64,000 nucleotides of DNA from positions 1,374,001 to 1,438,000 of the forward strand of contig OY829546.1 of the NCBI GenBank assembly GCA_963691705.1, given 5' to 3'. Positions 52,116 to 64,000 of this stretch are shown piece after piece. Origin of the DNA: Viola odorata. Lineage: Eukaryota > Streptophyta > Magnoliopsida > Malpighiales > Violaceae. A program made the position numbers and the translations under genes. The stretch's first letter is position 1. The number at the start of each line of letters is the position of its first letter. The notes below the pieces were generated by a model, which was not told where the DNA came from, ran no database searches, and worked only from the letters and a program-made list of their open reading frames with translations.

Positions 52116-54440
52116 ATGGCATTTCGTGTTGGGCTGTGCTTTCTGGTTTCATTCCTCTGTTTGGCTCTTGGTGCTGTGACTTCTGATAACGGTGATGGTG
52201 AGTTCCTGTGTCTCAATGTTTGGTATTTTCCACAAAAAAATGAAGTAATTTATCATAAACAGAGCTAAGGAAAATGGATAATGCTCTGTACACTATTACA
52301 GTGTTCAAAGTTTAGTTCTTTTCTAGAGCTCAGTTAGTTGTTATTGAGATTGATGTTTTTTTCCCTTTTTTTTATGTTGTATCTTTAATTGTTTAAGGAC
52401 CGACGCTCTTGGAGATTAAGAAGTCATTTAGAGATGTGGATAATGTGCTATACGACTGGACAGCCTCTTCCTCGGACAGGAGTCAGTGGCGATAATGCTA
52501 CCTTTCTTGTCAATGCACTGTAAGTTATCCACTATGGTTTGGCTGTCAATGTTCTCTTTTCTATTGTTTAAATGCTGTCATTTTCTGTCAAAGATTTAAT
52601 TTTTCTTCTCTTCTCTTGCAGTAATCTTTCAAGTTTGAATCTTGGAGGGCAGATTTCACCTGCAATAGGAAATCTCAAGGGCCTGATTAGCATGTACAGT
52701 CCTTCATTCACTGTTTTTGTTTTTTGATCTTTTTCTCAGTTAGTAATTTTCTCACACTTCAGTATCTTTCTCCAAAGAACTATTCCAATTAGTTTAGTCT
52801 TCTGAAATTTAATTTGTATGGGTTGAAGTGGTTTTTCAAAACTTTTGTCGAGCTTTTTGATTAATGTAGTCTGTGCATTGTTCTTATTACAAGCGTGAAG
52901 TTAGATAGGTTTAAGCCCGAACTGATTGTTTCTTGTGCCCTCTTTGACCAGTGATCTCAGAGGAAATCGTCTCTCTGGTCAGATCCCGGATGAAATCTGT
53001 GACTGCTCCTCTGAAAAGCATGTAAGAGATATTTGTTGGATTTACTCTCCTAAATTTGTGCTCTTTGGTTGGTTAGTTTAACATTTGTTTGTTTGGTGTT
53101 TCCAGTGACCTGTCCTTCAATGAGATATACGGTGGCATACCCTTTTCAATTTCCAAGTTGAAGGGATCTATCTGCAAGTAGCTGTCCAAGCATGTTTCTA
53201 TTATGTTTAGTATTTAATGTAATTTGGCTAATAAATCTTTACACTGCTCTAAATTGTAAGAATCTGAACTTATTTTTTTTCACACGTGCTTTCAGATTAT
53301 TGAAAAATAATCAATTGATTGAGCCTATACTTGAAATTCCAAACTTGAAAGGTTTGTAAGTTTTTTCCCATCAATATTCCTGTTTGTTCTCCAGGCTTCA
53401 TTTTTTATTGTGTGTATGCTCTGAAGCACTACTTTTTTTTGTAGAGACCTGGCACTGAATAAGCTCAGCGGTGAAATACATAGGCTCATATATTGGAATG
53501 AAGTTTTGCAATACCTGTGAGTATACTAACGTTGGATGCTTAAGTGCTCTATCATTTTTTTGTAGTGCAACTCTCGATATTTCTATGCACAAAAGTAATT
53601 ATCTTGGTAAATCTTGATGCTCTCCCAGGGGCTTGTGAAGAAACAATTTGGTAGGAACCATCTCATCAGATGTGGCAGTTAACAGGACTGTGGTATTTGT
53701 AAGTTTTCTTAATCTATTGCTTATTGTTTGATATAGCTTGTTCCGTGTCCTATGATCTGATCAATTCGCTCCATCATTGCAGTGATGTGAGAAACAACAG
53801 TTTGATTGGCAGTATTCCCGTGAATATCGACAAACGTACTACCTTCCGAGTGCTGTATGTGCCTTTTCCAACTCATTGGCTAACACTTTCATCTTTCCCC
53901 ACTTCGTTTGGTTAAAGCATGTTTCTATTATGTTTAGTATTTAAGGTAATTTGGCTAATAATCTTTACACTGCTCTAAATTGTAAGAATCTGAACTTATT
54001 TTTTATCATACGTGCTTTCAGATTATTGAAAAACAATCAATTGATTGAGCCTATACCATCTACTCTGTCTCAAATTCCAAACTTGAAAGTTTTGTAAGTT
54101 TTTTCCCATCAATATTCCTGATTGTTCTCCAGGCTTCATTTTTTATTGTGTGTATGTTCTGAAGCACTACTTTTTTTTGCAGAGACCTGGCACTGAATAA
54201 GCTCAGCGGTGAAATACCTAGGCTCATATATTGGAATGAAGTTTTGCAATACGTGTGAGTATACTAACGTTGGATGCTTAAGTGCTTTATCATTTTTTTG
54301 TAGTGCAACTCTCGATATTTCTATGCACAATAGTAATTATCTTGGTAAATCTTGATGCTCTCCCAGGGGCTTGTGAAGAAACAATTTGGTAGGAACCATC
54401 TCATCAGACATGTGCAAGTTAACAGGACTGTGGTATTTGT
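52116..54440 (+). pseudogene. ERECTA-like receptor kinase, 5' fragment
   Basis: Decayed exons of the extracellular part of an ERECTA-type LRR receptor. A signal peptide (MAFRVGLCFLVSFLCLALGA) starts at 52116. Exon 52398-52519 carries TLLEIKKSFRDVDNVLYDW, then a deletion and frameshift remove the Cys-pair motif. Later short LRR exons include DLRGNRLSGQIPDEICDCSS near 52955, KNNQLIEP near 53300, DLALNKLSGEI near 53450 and DVRNNSLIGSIP near 53785. Several exons carry indels or stops. The part from the KNNQLIEP exon on is duplicated in tandem. No further LRRs, membrane segment or kinase are found. The one-LRR-per-exon layout with introns kept shows it came from genomic DNA and not from a retrocopy. 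Confidence 0.85.
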
Positions 54441-54472
54441 AAGTTTTCTTAATCTATTGCTTATTGTTTCAT
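53187..54472. repeat. ~730-bp tandem duplication inside ERECTA-like pseudogene
   Basis: Sequence beginning AAGCATGTTTCTATTATG at 53187 recurs at 53917 with few changes and runs through two exons and their introns until about 54472. Unit 2 then breaks off into different sequence, while unit 1 continues to the DVRNNSL exon. Confidence 0.92.
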
Positions 54473-54473
54473 A

Positions 54474-57400
54474 TTATAGTTATTTTTATTATGTTTTATT
54501 TATATATTTAAGATATAAATCATTCACATGGTTTTAAAAAAGCTTAGTGAACATTTATATTATTTTCAAGAAAATAATTGAATAAAGAAAGAGAGCTACA
54601 TGTCGTTTTAAGCGTGTGAAAAAGGGTTCTGAAAAAGTTTAGGACTATTCGTCTTGTTTGTATGATATTGAATGACAGTCAAGATCCTAAGTAAAATAAA
54701 AATGAGATAGGCTGACAAGTGTTTGAATTTGTTTGGAGAAACATAGAATTATTAGAAATAAATAAAATGGACTCATCTAACATCGATGTTGTTACTTAGT
54801 ATTTTCTTGCATGTTTATTGACTAATAATTATTGCTAAAAGAAAATCAAAGAAAACATAATTATTTTTAATTAAAATGTTAAATACAGTGAAAATGTTAA
54901 CTAATTAAAAAAAAGAGGAACATTACTTCAACTAAAAGAAACAAACAAACTAAAATAACAGCTAAGCCATTTTTAACTTACGCATAATTTAAATTAATAT
55001 GATGACTAAATTGCATATTAGTTCTATCCCATAAGTTAAAAGATAAAAATAAGATTACTAATCGAGATATAAGTTAGCAACTAGGTACAACTGAAAGATC
55101 ATACTCATCAATATCATCCGGCATCAACCTATATACCCTCTTATCTCCCTATTGTTCCCTATAACAGTTTTGTGCAATAAAATATTTACTACCATCATCA
55201 AACTAGGAGGTCTTTATTAGTGCGACTGTGTACTTAGTAACTAGAGAATATCAACAGTAAATTTTTCCTTGGCAAATTTCGGGCTCCAATTTTTAAAGTC
55301 CTCCAACTCTTGTTGAATAAGAGCAATGATTGAGCCATTTTTATGTATTTCAACAAACACGTCAGTTTAGCATTATCCTCCAACTTAAATGGACCGAAGA
55401 TGTGCACCACGATACTTGGGACCAAGCTGTTAATAGAAAAAAAATGGTGATAAAATGATGACTTATGGTAATTAAGTGCAAGATTAATAAAACTGGAATA
55501 ACCATCACCTGTTCCGGATGATGGCTAGTCTCTTCGTTAACAGTCAATCCAAAATCAGATGCTGAATTTACTTTATCAATGGATTTTATGCTCCAATCTC
55601 CCCCCACTTTCTTTGTGCGTGTTGTCATGGTTTGTATCAAGCTTTTCACAGAGCATGCAAAGCACCCCTGCATGCTTTTAGGAGGGTCGCAACGTTTCCT
55701 CTTTTTGTGATAGCGCACCTCAACTGCGCAAACCATGGCATGCGTAATATCATGCCTAAATAGAGCAATGAAAAATTAAAATCCTTAGTGTGACCTCTGT
55801 TACTGTTCTAGAGCAAAAAATAAGGCATATAGATAAAAGTGAGTCAATAAACATATATGCATTAAATCATTAACTACTGTAATAGTTGATATGTTATTTT
55901 TACAATTAAGTACCTATCTTGTCTAACTTAGTCACCGGAGAGAGTATGCGTATGTCGTCATAACCTTCAGTATCGACATATGAAAGATAACGAGACGCAT
56001 TCTTAACATTTGCATATTTATGATGCGCCGGTCTAAATATGCAAATGTTAAGAATGCGTTTTGTTATCTTCCATATGTCGATACTGAAGGTTATGACGAC
56101 ATACGCATACTCCCTTCGGTGAATAAATTAGACAAGACAGGTACTTAATTGTAAGAATAACAGATTAATTATTATGCTAGTTGATGATTTAATACATATA
56201 TGTTTATGGGATCACTTTTATCTATATGTTTTCTGGTTGGTCTAGAACAGTAATTGAAGTTACATTAAGGATTTTATTTTTTCATTACTCCGTTTAGGTT
56301 ATGTTATTGTGCATGCTGTGGTTTGCGCAGTTGAGGCGCGCTATCACAAAGAATGGAAACGTTGCTACCCTCCTAAAAGCATGTGGGGGGTTTTGTGAAA
56401 AAATTGATAGAAACCATAACAACACGCACAAAGCAAGAGGAGGAAGATTGGAGCATAGAATCCATTGATGAAGCAATTTCAGTATCTGGTATCGGATTGA
56501 CTGTTGATGAGGCTAGCAATCATCCGAAACAGGTTATGGTTGTTTTGGTTTTATTAATGTTGCACTTAATTAACATGAGTAATCGTTTTATGACCGTTTC
56601 TTTTTTCTACTAATAGCTTGGTTCCAAGTATCGTGGTGCACAACTTCGGTCATTTAAGTTGGAGGATAATGCTAAACTAATGAAGTGTTTGACGAAATAT
56701 ATGAAAATGGCCCAATCATTGCTCTTATTTGACAAACGGAAGATGACTTTAAAGATTAGAACCCGGAATTAGCCAAGAAAAGGGTTTACTGTGGATATTC
56801 TCTAGTTACTAAACACGCAATCGCACTAATAAAGACATCCTGGTTTGATGATGGTAATGAATATTTTATTGCACAAAATTGTTATGGGTAAGAATGGAGA
56901 GATAAGGGGTATTTAGACTGATGTCGGATGATTTTATTTAGTATGTTGTTCCGGTTATACCTGGTTGCTAATTTATAACTCGATTAGTAGTCTTATTTTT
57001 TTGTTTTAACTCAAGGGATTAAACTATTATGCAGTTCAGTCATCGTATTAGTTTAAATTATGTGTATGTTATTGATGGCTTAGCTGTTTGTTTCTTTCTT
57101 TTGGTTGAAGTAATGCTACTCCCTCCTCTCTTTTTTTTTTAATTAGTTAAGGTTTTTCACTGTATTTAATATTTTAATTAAAAATAATTATGTTTTTATT
57201 TTCTTTTAGCAACAATTATTACTTAATTAGTCAATAAAGATGTAAGAAAATATTAAGTAGCAATATCAACCCATTTTATCATTTTTTTAATCATGTATTA
57301 CATTGTTAATATATAAGTATTTACTATTATAGTTATTTATATATTTAAGATATAAATTATTCACATGGTTTTAAAAAAGCTTAGTGAACATTTATATTAT

Positions 57401-57565
57401 TTTTAAGAAAATAATTGAATAAAGAAAGAGAGCTACATGTCGGTTTAAGCTTGTGAAAAAGGGTTCTAAAAAAGTTTAGGACTATTCGTCTTGTTTGTAT
57501 GATATTGAATGACAGTCAAGATCCTAAGTAAAATAAAAATGAGGTAGGCTGAAAAGTGTTTAAAG
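54474..57565. repeat. Large imperfect palindrome bracketed by direct repeats
   Basis: Two inverted arms of about 1.25 kb, roughly 54775-56022 and 56030-57285, meet at a centre near 56026, where reverse-complement identity is high for over 100 bp. Each arm carries the same protein-coding-like segment reading away from the centre (for example CAVEVRYHKKRKRCDPPKSM at the left, damaged at the right). The palindrome is flanked by ~250 bp direct repeats at about 54474-54727 and 57326-57563. No transposase was recognised. It may be a fold-back element, an inverted duplication of a gene fragment, or a composite insertion. Confidence 0.85.
55234..55736 (-). pseudogene. Unidentified gene fragment in left palindrome arm
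   Basis: Reading outward from the centre, a frame gives CAVEVRYHKKRKRCDPPKSM, then MTTRTKKVGGDWSIKSIDKV, and after an intron-like break KLEDNAKLTCLLKYIKMAQS. An earlier exon-like stretch near 55920-56010 reads YVDTEGYDDIRILSPVTKLD. Composition is protein-like and the right arm holds a mutated mirror copy (56330-56780). I do not recognise the family. The last piece vaguely recalls FBD-type repeats, but that is weak. Confidence 0.4.
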
Positions 57566-60013
57566 AGACATTGTTAGGCAGATCGAATCAGTGATTAAAG
57601 AGAACAATTATCTTTACGAACAAGCAGAAGAATGCAGATCCCAACGGGGCCGACCCAAATTAACTTGTGAATTAGGCCTCTTTATTCACCACATTTTGGG
57701 GTGGTTATATATTTGGGGATCTGTTTGTATTCACTTGCATTTACCGTTGTGTCCTTTCAGCCCAATTTCTTATTAACTTCGACTCCTTTTAATCTGTATA
57801 TTCTGTTACTCGGTGCTAATGTGCGCTTAGTTTCCATTTTTTATATTAGTAGTAAAAATTAATAATTTGAATTTCATCAAATATGTGACAGTAAGTTAGC
57901 GTTGTCACTTTTTTTTTATTATTTGTTCTGAAATAAATGTTTAAAAATTAATTAATAAATATTTATTTAATATTATAAAAAAAATTACCTAGAAGAGTTC
58001 AAGTTCGATATTTAATTTATACTTCAATACTATTAAAGGAGACTACATCATGAGTTTACCATTGGAAAAAAAAAAGTATACCATTATTAATTTGACTTTT
58101 ATACTATATAGTAATTGTTTATCATGAGCTCTTTAACCTTTTTTTACGAGCCAACTTAATGTGACCTAACAAACACTTCTGAGTTAGATTTTAAAATAAG
58201 TTTTATTTTACTTTTTTTTTTCCAATGGTAAACTCATGATGTACTTTAAGTTTTATTTTAAAAAATGAACAATAAGTGTCTGTCAATTTAAAATCATAAA
58301 TGCAATGGAAACCATTTGAAGTTGTGGTTCAGCTGGTTAGTTTATGCCATTTTTATGAGCTGTGGTTGCATTTCATAAAACTAAAAAAGTGCAAAGTTGG
58401 CTTGACCTTTTGAGTGCTTAACGCACCCCGGTGCCTAACGTTTACGTTTTTGTTTTTATGAGGATATCTAGTGTTTCAGAATGATCGATTTGGTTGTTAA
58501 CATACATTAAATTTGTTTGTTCATTTTAAATTGTCATATTTTTTAATCTCTTAGAATATTATTTTAGTCTCTTCCCGATATAACATTAATCTCAACTGAG
58601 TCTGGAAACTCTTAAGGGTAAAAAATTGCCAGTAAATAATGTCTCAAGTTTAGATGATTGAACACGAAAGTGTCGAACCAAACTCACATTTATTTGTTTT
58701 TCATACACGAAAGAGTTTTTAAAATAACGGAATTGAGGTTTGAGTGATCAAGGCCGGTCCGGCCGAATGAACAATTGTATCCGACCAAGAGCGGTGAACA
58801 GAGAGCACAAAGACAAACCGACCAATGAGACTCCCATGTCGGGTGGTCACACGTTTCTTTTTTACCGGTCTCATCCCTTTTATTACCCTCCGATTCCATG
58901 CAAAAATAAATACATACCCCAAAAAAAGAATTTCAGTCATCAAAAATTAAAAATCAAGAGCAAAAATACAAGACCGACAAGTACTACTAAAACAAACTTA
59001 TCTTAAACCAACAAGAAATTTCAATCTGTCAAAAAAAAAACATGAAATTTCATTTTTTGCTTTTAATTCTGAAATTCTTATTAACTGTTTGATGTCTCTA
59101 TAAAAATAAATAAAAAATTAGGAAGGTTTTCTCGTTTTGAGTTTACAGGAAATAAATACATCAATTACTATGAATTCATTAAAAAAATAAATACTATAAC
59201 TGAAAATTAACTTCAAATTGGTTTAAGGAAGCACATGGCACGTGCTATGAGTAAAGAAGCACGTGAGGGAAGTAGTGTAGCAAGAAGAATTCACAACATG
59301 ATTAGTTAGATTGCATATAACTTGTGTATAGAATTTCATACGAATATATTTCGAATTATTCTTTTCGTTTCAAATTACGGTAACACGAATCAATAAATTT
59401 TCAGATGATCAACTTCTTAAGATAAACATATAAATTACACATAAAAAATATTTAATTTAAAAGTAATTATTTTTAGGAATAGAATTCCATTCAAGTCCTT
59501 GGTAATAATTTAGCATGAAATTCAAGAATCCGCCTCTTCTCCAAGACATTCTCTAGCATTTGCACGTGTGATGTGGGTCCCAACACGTGGCTTGTTAAAA
59601 AAAAAAATGGAGGTCAAACTTCTAACGCCAGGAAAACGAATAAGTCCAAACCCAACCGATTCGCTACCCGAACCCGTTTCATCTATTCTTCTTCTTCTAC
59701 TCCCGTAGAGTGGTCTAAATTCTAAAGCGCTTTTTATCTCTCTTGTTTCTTTTGGCATCAAAGTCACTCACTAGTCACACAAGCACAGGAGTATATTTTT
59801 TTGGGATAAAAAATGAATTTTTCTAGATGGTCATGATAGCCTGGCATCCCATAATAATGGGCCACAATTATCAGGGAGGAGTTTCAACTGTGGCAACTAA
59901 GACACAGACATCAAATGTTGCCCCTTTTTTTTACATGAATCTAAAAATCTTGAATTCAAAATTTAAAAATACTTCAGCAAAAAATACCACTGAATTAGAT
60001 ATTCGGTCAATTT
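57566..60013. other. AT-rich intergenic DNA
   Basis: No gene supported apart from the small MITE at 58044. Frames at 58690-59006 and 59522-59767 lack recognisable motifs. Confidence 0.45.
58044..58243. mobile_element. 200-bp MITE with perfect 35-bp TIRs
   Basis: The 35 bp at 58044-58078 (starting TACATCATGAGTTTACCATT and ending in A10GTA) are the exact reverse complement of 58209-58243. The 130 bp between is AT-rich and non-coding. Target duplication is not obvious. Confidence 0.75.
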
Positions 60014-60997
60014 TTATCTAATTACAAGGATTGGCACAGCAGAACACATGTTTTGCACAGCTAGGCTTGGTAAAACCGCAAGAGCCTCCCCATCAATAAC
60101 AATCTTGTCCTCCTTGAAACACTTGGTTGAGAATTTTGCTCTGAATTCCATAGCCAGCAAAGCCGCAATCCAATAGTCAACATGAAAACAGACAAAAGAA
60201 AAGGAAAAGAAGAAGAAGAAGAGCAAAGTGTTCAAAGTGCCTTACATGTATCTATTCTTGTTCTCTCTTATGCTAACAGCTTCGACCTGACCGACAACTT
60301 CGTCTCCAACATACACAGGCGCTCTAAAATGCAAGCTTTGGGATACATATACAGCTCCTGGCTTTCAAATCTCAAACATTTGCAAAAATAAGAAAATCTC
60401 ATCAAATATGTAGGATGAGACCAGTACAGTATGCAGTAGAATAGAACCCACTACCAACCCTTTATATTTTTCATTCTATTCATTTTAGATATGAGAAATG
60501 GTATGACACACCCAAGAGCTGGGAACTACTTTAGGTTTGATCATACCCACTTAACTAATCAGGCTTGGTCTCAAGGAGTTATGAACTTCTATTTCCTTCT
60601 TTCCAAAGAAACAAATGACAGTTTGGCCAAATCTATAGATGGTTGAACTAGTTCCCAGAAGTTAGTTCTAAGCTAGAAATGGAGAAAGAACATGTAAAGT
60701 ATCGTGTGTCATGAAAAGGCAACTTACACAATGGGATGCGATAATCCGAGGGAACAGGGCAGCAACAAGCATTCCGTGAACAAGTGGATCCTCAAATCCA
60801 GCACTGCGAGCAGTTTCAGCATCGAAATGCAAAGGGTTCAAATCCTGGCTCACTTTTGAGTAATTAATCACATCTTCATTGGAGAATATTCTTTTGTGCG
60901 TTAAAATGTCTCCAGTTTTTAGCATGCTTGGTGTTGTAGATGAGAACCGAATAGCAAAGGGAACCGTACTTGAAACCAATCTCTTGATAACCATCAT
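60014..60997 (-). CDS. Mitochondrial 3-hydroxyacyl-ACP dehydratase (MaoC-like)
   Basis: Three exons, 60997-60728, 60361-60246 and 60140-60014, encode 170 residues. The first ~25 (MMVIKRLVSSTVPFAIRFSS) are basic, Ser-rich and lack acidic residues, as in a mitochondrial presequence. A MaoC/hot-dog domain follows, with the hydratase motif DLNPLHFDAETARSAGFEDP providing the catalytic Asp and His, and then VHGMLVAALFPRI. The second exon gives PGAVYVSQSLHFRAPVYVGD. This is the layout of plant mtHD (At5g60335), which dehydrates 3-hydroxyacyl-ACP in mitochondrial fatty acid synthesis, the pathway that supplies lipoate precursors. A peroxisomal (R)-enoyl-CoA hydratase is a less likely alternative. Confidence 0.9.
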
Positions 60998-61899
60998 CGG
61001 GCAAAAGGGTATCTGGTAACAAAGTATAGTGACGGATTTTTACAAGTTTTGCCAAATATACAATTCAAAATCAAGAACAATAATGATTTCTGTTGCTACC
61101 TGACAATTTCTAACAAGCAATCTAACAAACACGTCAAGTGCATAATGAGGCCAGGACATGCTAATTACCCAAAGTCAAATACTAATCAAGCAAATAAGTC
61201 AAACATCTCATATGCATTGTGGTGCTTTCCAACACTAAGGGTGTAATTAATAGACGAATCAAACAAAGGAGCAGCAACCAAATATGTCATTCAAAGGAGT
61301 AGAAATTACAAACACACAGATCACAACAATGAAGTAAAATTAAAATCTTGATAAATGGGAGCTGCCAATGGCAAAGCTGAAAAATGCTACCTTGTTGCAG
61401 CAGAGAAGTTGGAATAGCGACGGAATCGATTGTGGAGAAGACAGGCAGTTGGTGTCGGAGAACAACCGGAACAACTTTGATCCAACCGCTTACTTACTTA
61501 CTTACTTTGAACAATCGGAGCAGTTGTTGGTTCTCTGATTTGGTGAAGGGGCAAATATTCCTCGGAGAATTTTGTTGCTATAAACCTTTTTTATCTGAGA
61601 AAAAACATATGGCTTGAATTGCTATGTTCAATTTCAGCGAAGAGACGACGTTTTTTTTTTTTTCAAAATACTATGCGAAATTAAAAACTGGGTTTCGGAC
61701 GTCGTTTTGAAAAGGACGCCAAAATGTACTGTCATCGGGGCTAGTGTCTGTGCCTGTGCTTGTGCCTGCAGAAGCTTTTCATGCACAAAGTCATGAAACT
61801 CTCACATATAGAAACCTCCCCACATATTGGACACGAAAGGATATTCCTAGTGCAACTCTCAATTGAAAGATTACACGTTTCTGTCTAGGAAACAGGTTG
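60998..61899. other. Upstream region of the dehydratase gene
   Basis: 5' flank and possible 5' UTR exon of the dehydratase (minus strand). A (TACT)n microsatellite lies at 61490-61506. No coding feature. Confidence 0.45.
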
Positions 61900-62460
61900 T
61901 GCATCTACAACTCCTAAAAATTCATCTACATTCTCTATCCCTTCAATCAAAGAGAAGTAGTGCTATCATCAGAGCAATGCTTTTGCTAACCATTTCTCTG
62001 AGTAGCTCTTCTGCTTGATCTCCTTCCTTGTTTTTGCATAAACCTTGTAGGATTGAATCCTATACTCAACATCTCATCTCGAACTTTAAACGCATCCTTC
62101 ATATCATCTCTCCTACTGTACCCACTAATAAGAGTATTATAACTAATATGGTCAGGTTTAATTCCCCTGTTCTTCATTTCTGCAAGAAGCTCACGAGCTA
62201 GTTCAACTTTTCCTTCCCTGCAGCGGCCTTGCATTAGCGTATTGTAGGTCACTTCTCAGGAAGAACTTTCCTTCTTTCCATCTCTTTCAACAAAGCAAAT
62301 CCGCGATCCACATCAATCAAGGTGTTGAACATTATGAGATCAGGCACCATGCCTTTACGGACTATCCTTTCAAACGTATCATCAGCCTCCTTCATTCTGC
62401 TCCGTTTACTCAAAACATAAACGAGAAGACGCGCCTCTGTGTCTTTTAATACGTGATTTT
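61900..62460 (-). pseudogene. Pentatricopeptide repeat (PPR) fragment
   Basis: The minus strand encodes about four PPR units in shifting frames: KEADDTFERIVRKGMVPDLI, then a deletion, then FALLKEMERRKVLP, a one-base frameshift near 62253, then VTYNTLMQGRCREGKVELAR, KNRGIKPDHISYNTLISGYS, another shift and deletion near 62042, and EGDQAEELLREMVSKSI. PPR proteins bind organelle RNA; most are intronless with ten or more repeats. With no start, several frameshifts and a short length, this is a relic. It lies between two intact minus-strand genes. Confidence 0.85.
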
Positions 62461-62679
62461 AAAGTTCCTTCATAAACCGGGAAAAAGGAGAGAAATTAAC
62501 AGACACTTCCGTACACAAATATCACTTAGTCATCATGATGTTAAAGGAAAACAATAACACAAACCAAAACACCGCTCGAAGCAAAACTACTTTTGCATGT
62601 ATACAACCTGCTCAAGCAAGAAGCAACAACTTCAATCACTGATGCTAATAAGATCGTAATACAGAGATCTTTGCGAGAA

Positions 62680-63438
<759 letters not shown>

Positions 63439-63750
63439 GACCACAGAGCAACTCTAACCTAATCACAACGACAAACGAATCCATTAGAAATGAACAAATA
63501 GTCATGCTTCAATCAACAAAATTGCCACAAATGATCACATACGCACAGTTGACAGGAAACACATCCATAAAAAATCATGCTTAGACTCAAAGCACATAAA
63601 CAAAACTCCACAGGCATAGAAATAAAGGGCAGTGGTAGTGATTTGGACTGTCATGGCACAATTTCAAACAAAGAACAACAACTTACATAATGTTCTAACG
63701 GCAGAAAGGCCTAAGTTACATATTACAAATACAACATTGTCACAATCATT

Positions 63751-64000
63751 CTAATCCTTCAAGATAATTTCCTTGGCTATACTCATCAACGGTCCGATTG
63801 AATCCGGAGAAAATTTTCTTGCGAACAAGAACGGGTCATTTCGTCATTTCTCCTCATCACAGAAAAATCCGAGCCGCTGAGCTCCTCATAACCATATCTA
63901 GGCCTCTTCCCCCCCAACCACCTGATCAAATCAGCACCTACCTCTGATGCGGTGTACAAGCGAGGGTGATCGTCGCTTGCCCCATTCCAATCAACATTCG
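63751..64000 (-). pseudogene. Possible broken C terminus of a core-2/I-branching glycosyltransferase
   Basis: The minus strand at the window edge reads NVDWNGASDDHPRLYTASEV in one frame, then in another FFCDEEK, an in-frame TGA, and RNDPFLFARKFSPDSIGPLM followed by a stop at 63751. The LFARKFSP-PL pattern is typical of the extreme C terminus of plant core-2/I-branching (DUF266/GT14-like) glycosyltransferases. The frame change plus the stop suggest a pseudogene, but only the last ~80 codons are visible and the family call is tentative. Another reading is unrelated spacer DNA. Confidence 0.3.

Noticed and set aside
61490..61506. (TACT)n run as a CRISPR-like or regulatory array
   Set aside because: Simple microsatellite; CRISPR arrays do not occur in plant nuclear DNA.

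Overview
This window is nuclear DNA of a flowering plant, most probably a eudicot. The evidence is the spliceosomal GT-AG introns, nuclear genes for chloroplast and mitochondrial proteins, an auxin Aux/IAA repressor, plant-specific families (KOC1, MRC/PII1, EREX, mitochondrial 3-hydroxyacyl-ACP dehydratase), Stowaway-type MITEs and AT-rich intergenic DNA. I could not settle the species. Exon boundaries were read by eye from frame continuity, GT/AG signals and remembered family sequences. All gene names rest on recognition of the protein, not on a database search.

Layout. 0-6 kb: the 3' part of a PX/coiled-coil gene (EREX, +) converges on a six-exon adenine phosphoribosyltransferase (-). 6-16 kb: gene-poor DNA with a Stowaway MITE, a pair of ~140 bp direct repeats, one doubtful small ORF, and two decayed pieces of a BIG5-type ARF-GEF gene in permuted order. 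16.8-45.1 kb: the conserved core, with MRC/PII1 (+), KOC1 (-), chloroplast ATP synthase b' (-), a U11/U12-25K-like gene (-), the UDP-GlcNAc transporter UGNT1 (-), PIG-H (+), IAA29 (+), a tRNA-Arg(CCG) and an intronless ANTH clathrin-assembly protein (+). From memory, several of these follow the order of Arabidopsis At4g32190-At4g32285. A complete Mutator-like non-autonomous element lies between KOC1 and the ATP synthase gene.

46-58 kb is a graveyard of intron-bearing gene fragments: RRC1/SR140, ERH and ERECTA pseudogenes, the last with an internal ~730 bp tandem duplication. It ends in a ~2.5 kb imperfect palindrome bracketed by ~250 bp direct repeats. 60-64 kb: mitochondrial 3-hydroxyacyl-ACP dehydratase (-), a broken PPR fragment (-), adenylate kinase 6 (-), and at the edge a possible broken tail of a core-2/I-branching glycosyltransferase (-).

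The genes are independent eukaryotic units rather than operons. Three neighbours (MRC/PII1, KOC1, ATP synthase b') act in chloroplasts, and UGNT1 and PIG-H both belong to UDP-GlcNAc-dependent glycosylation and share a divergent promoter region. I saw no clearly new gene system. The most unusual structures are the palindrome at 54.5-57.6 kb, the cluster of truncated introns-retained gene copies, the permuted BIG5 fragments, and a 721 bp Stowaway-ended element with a GC-rich core.
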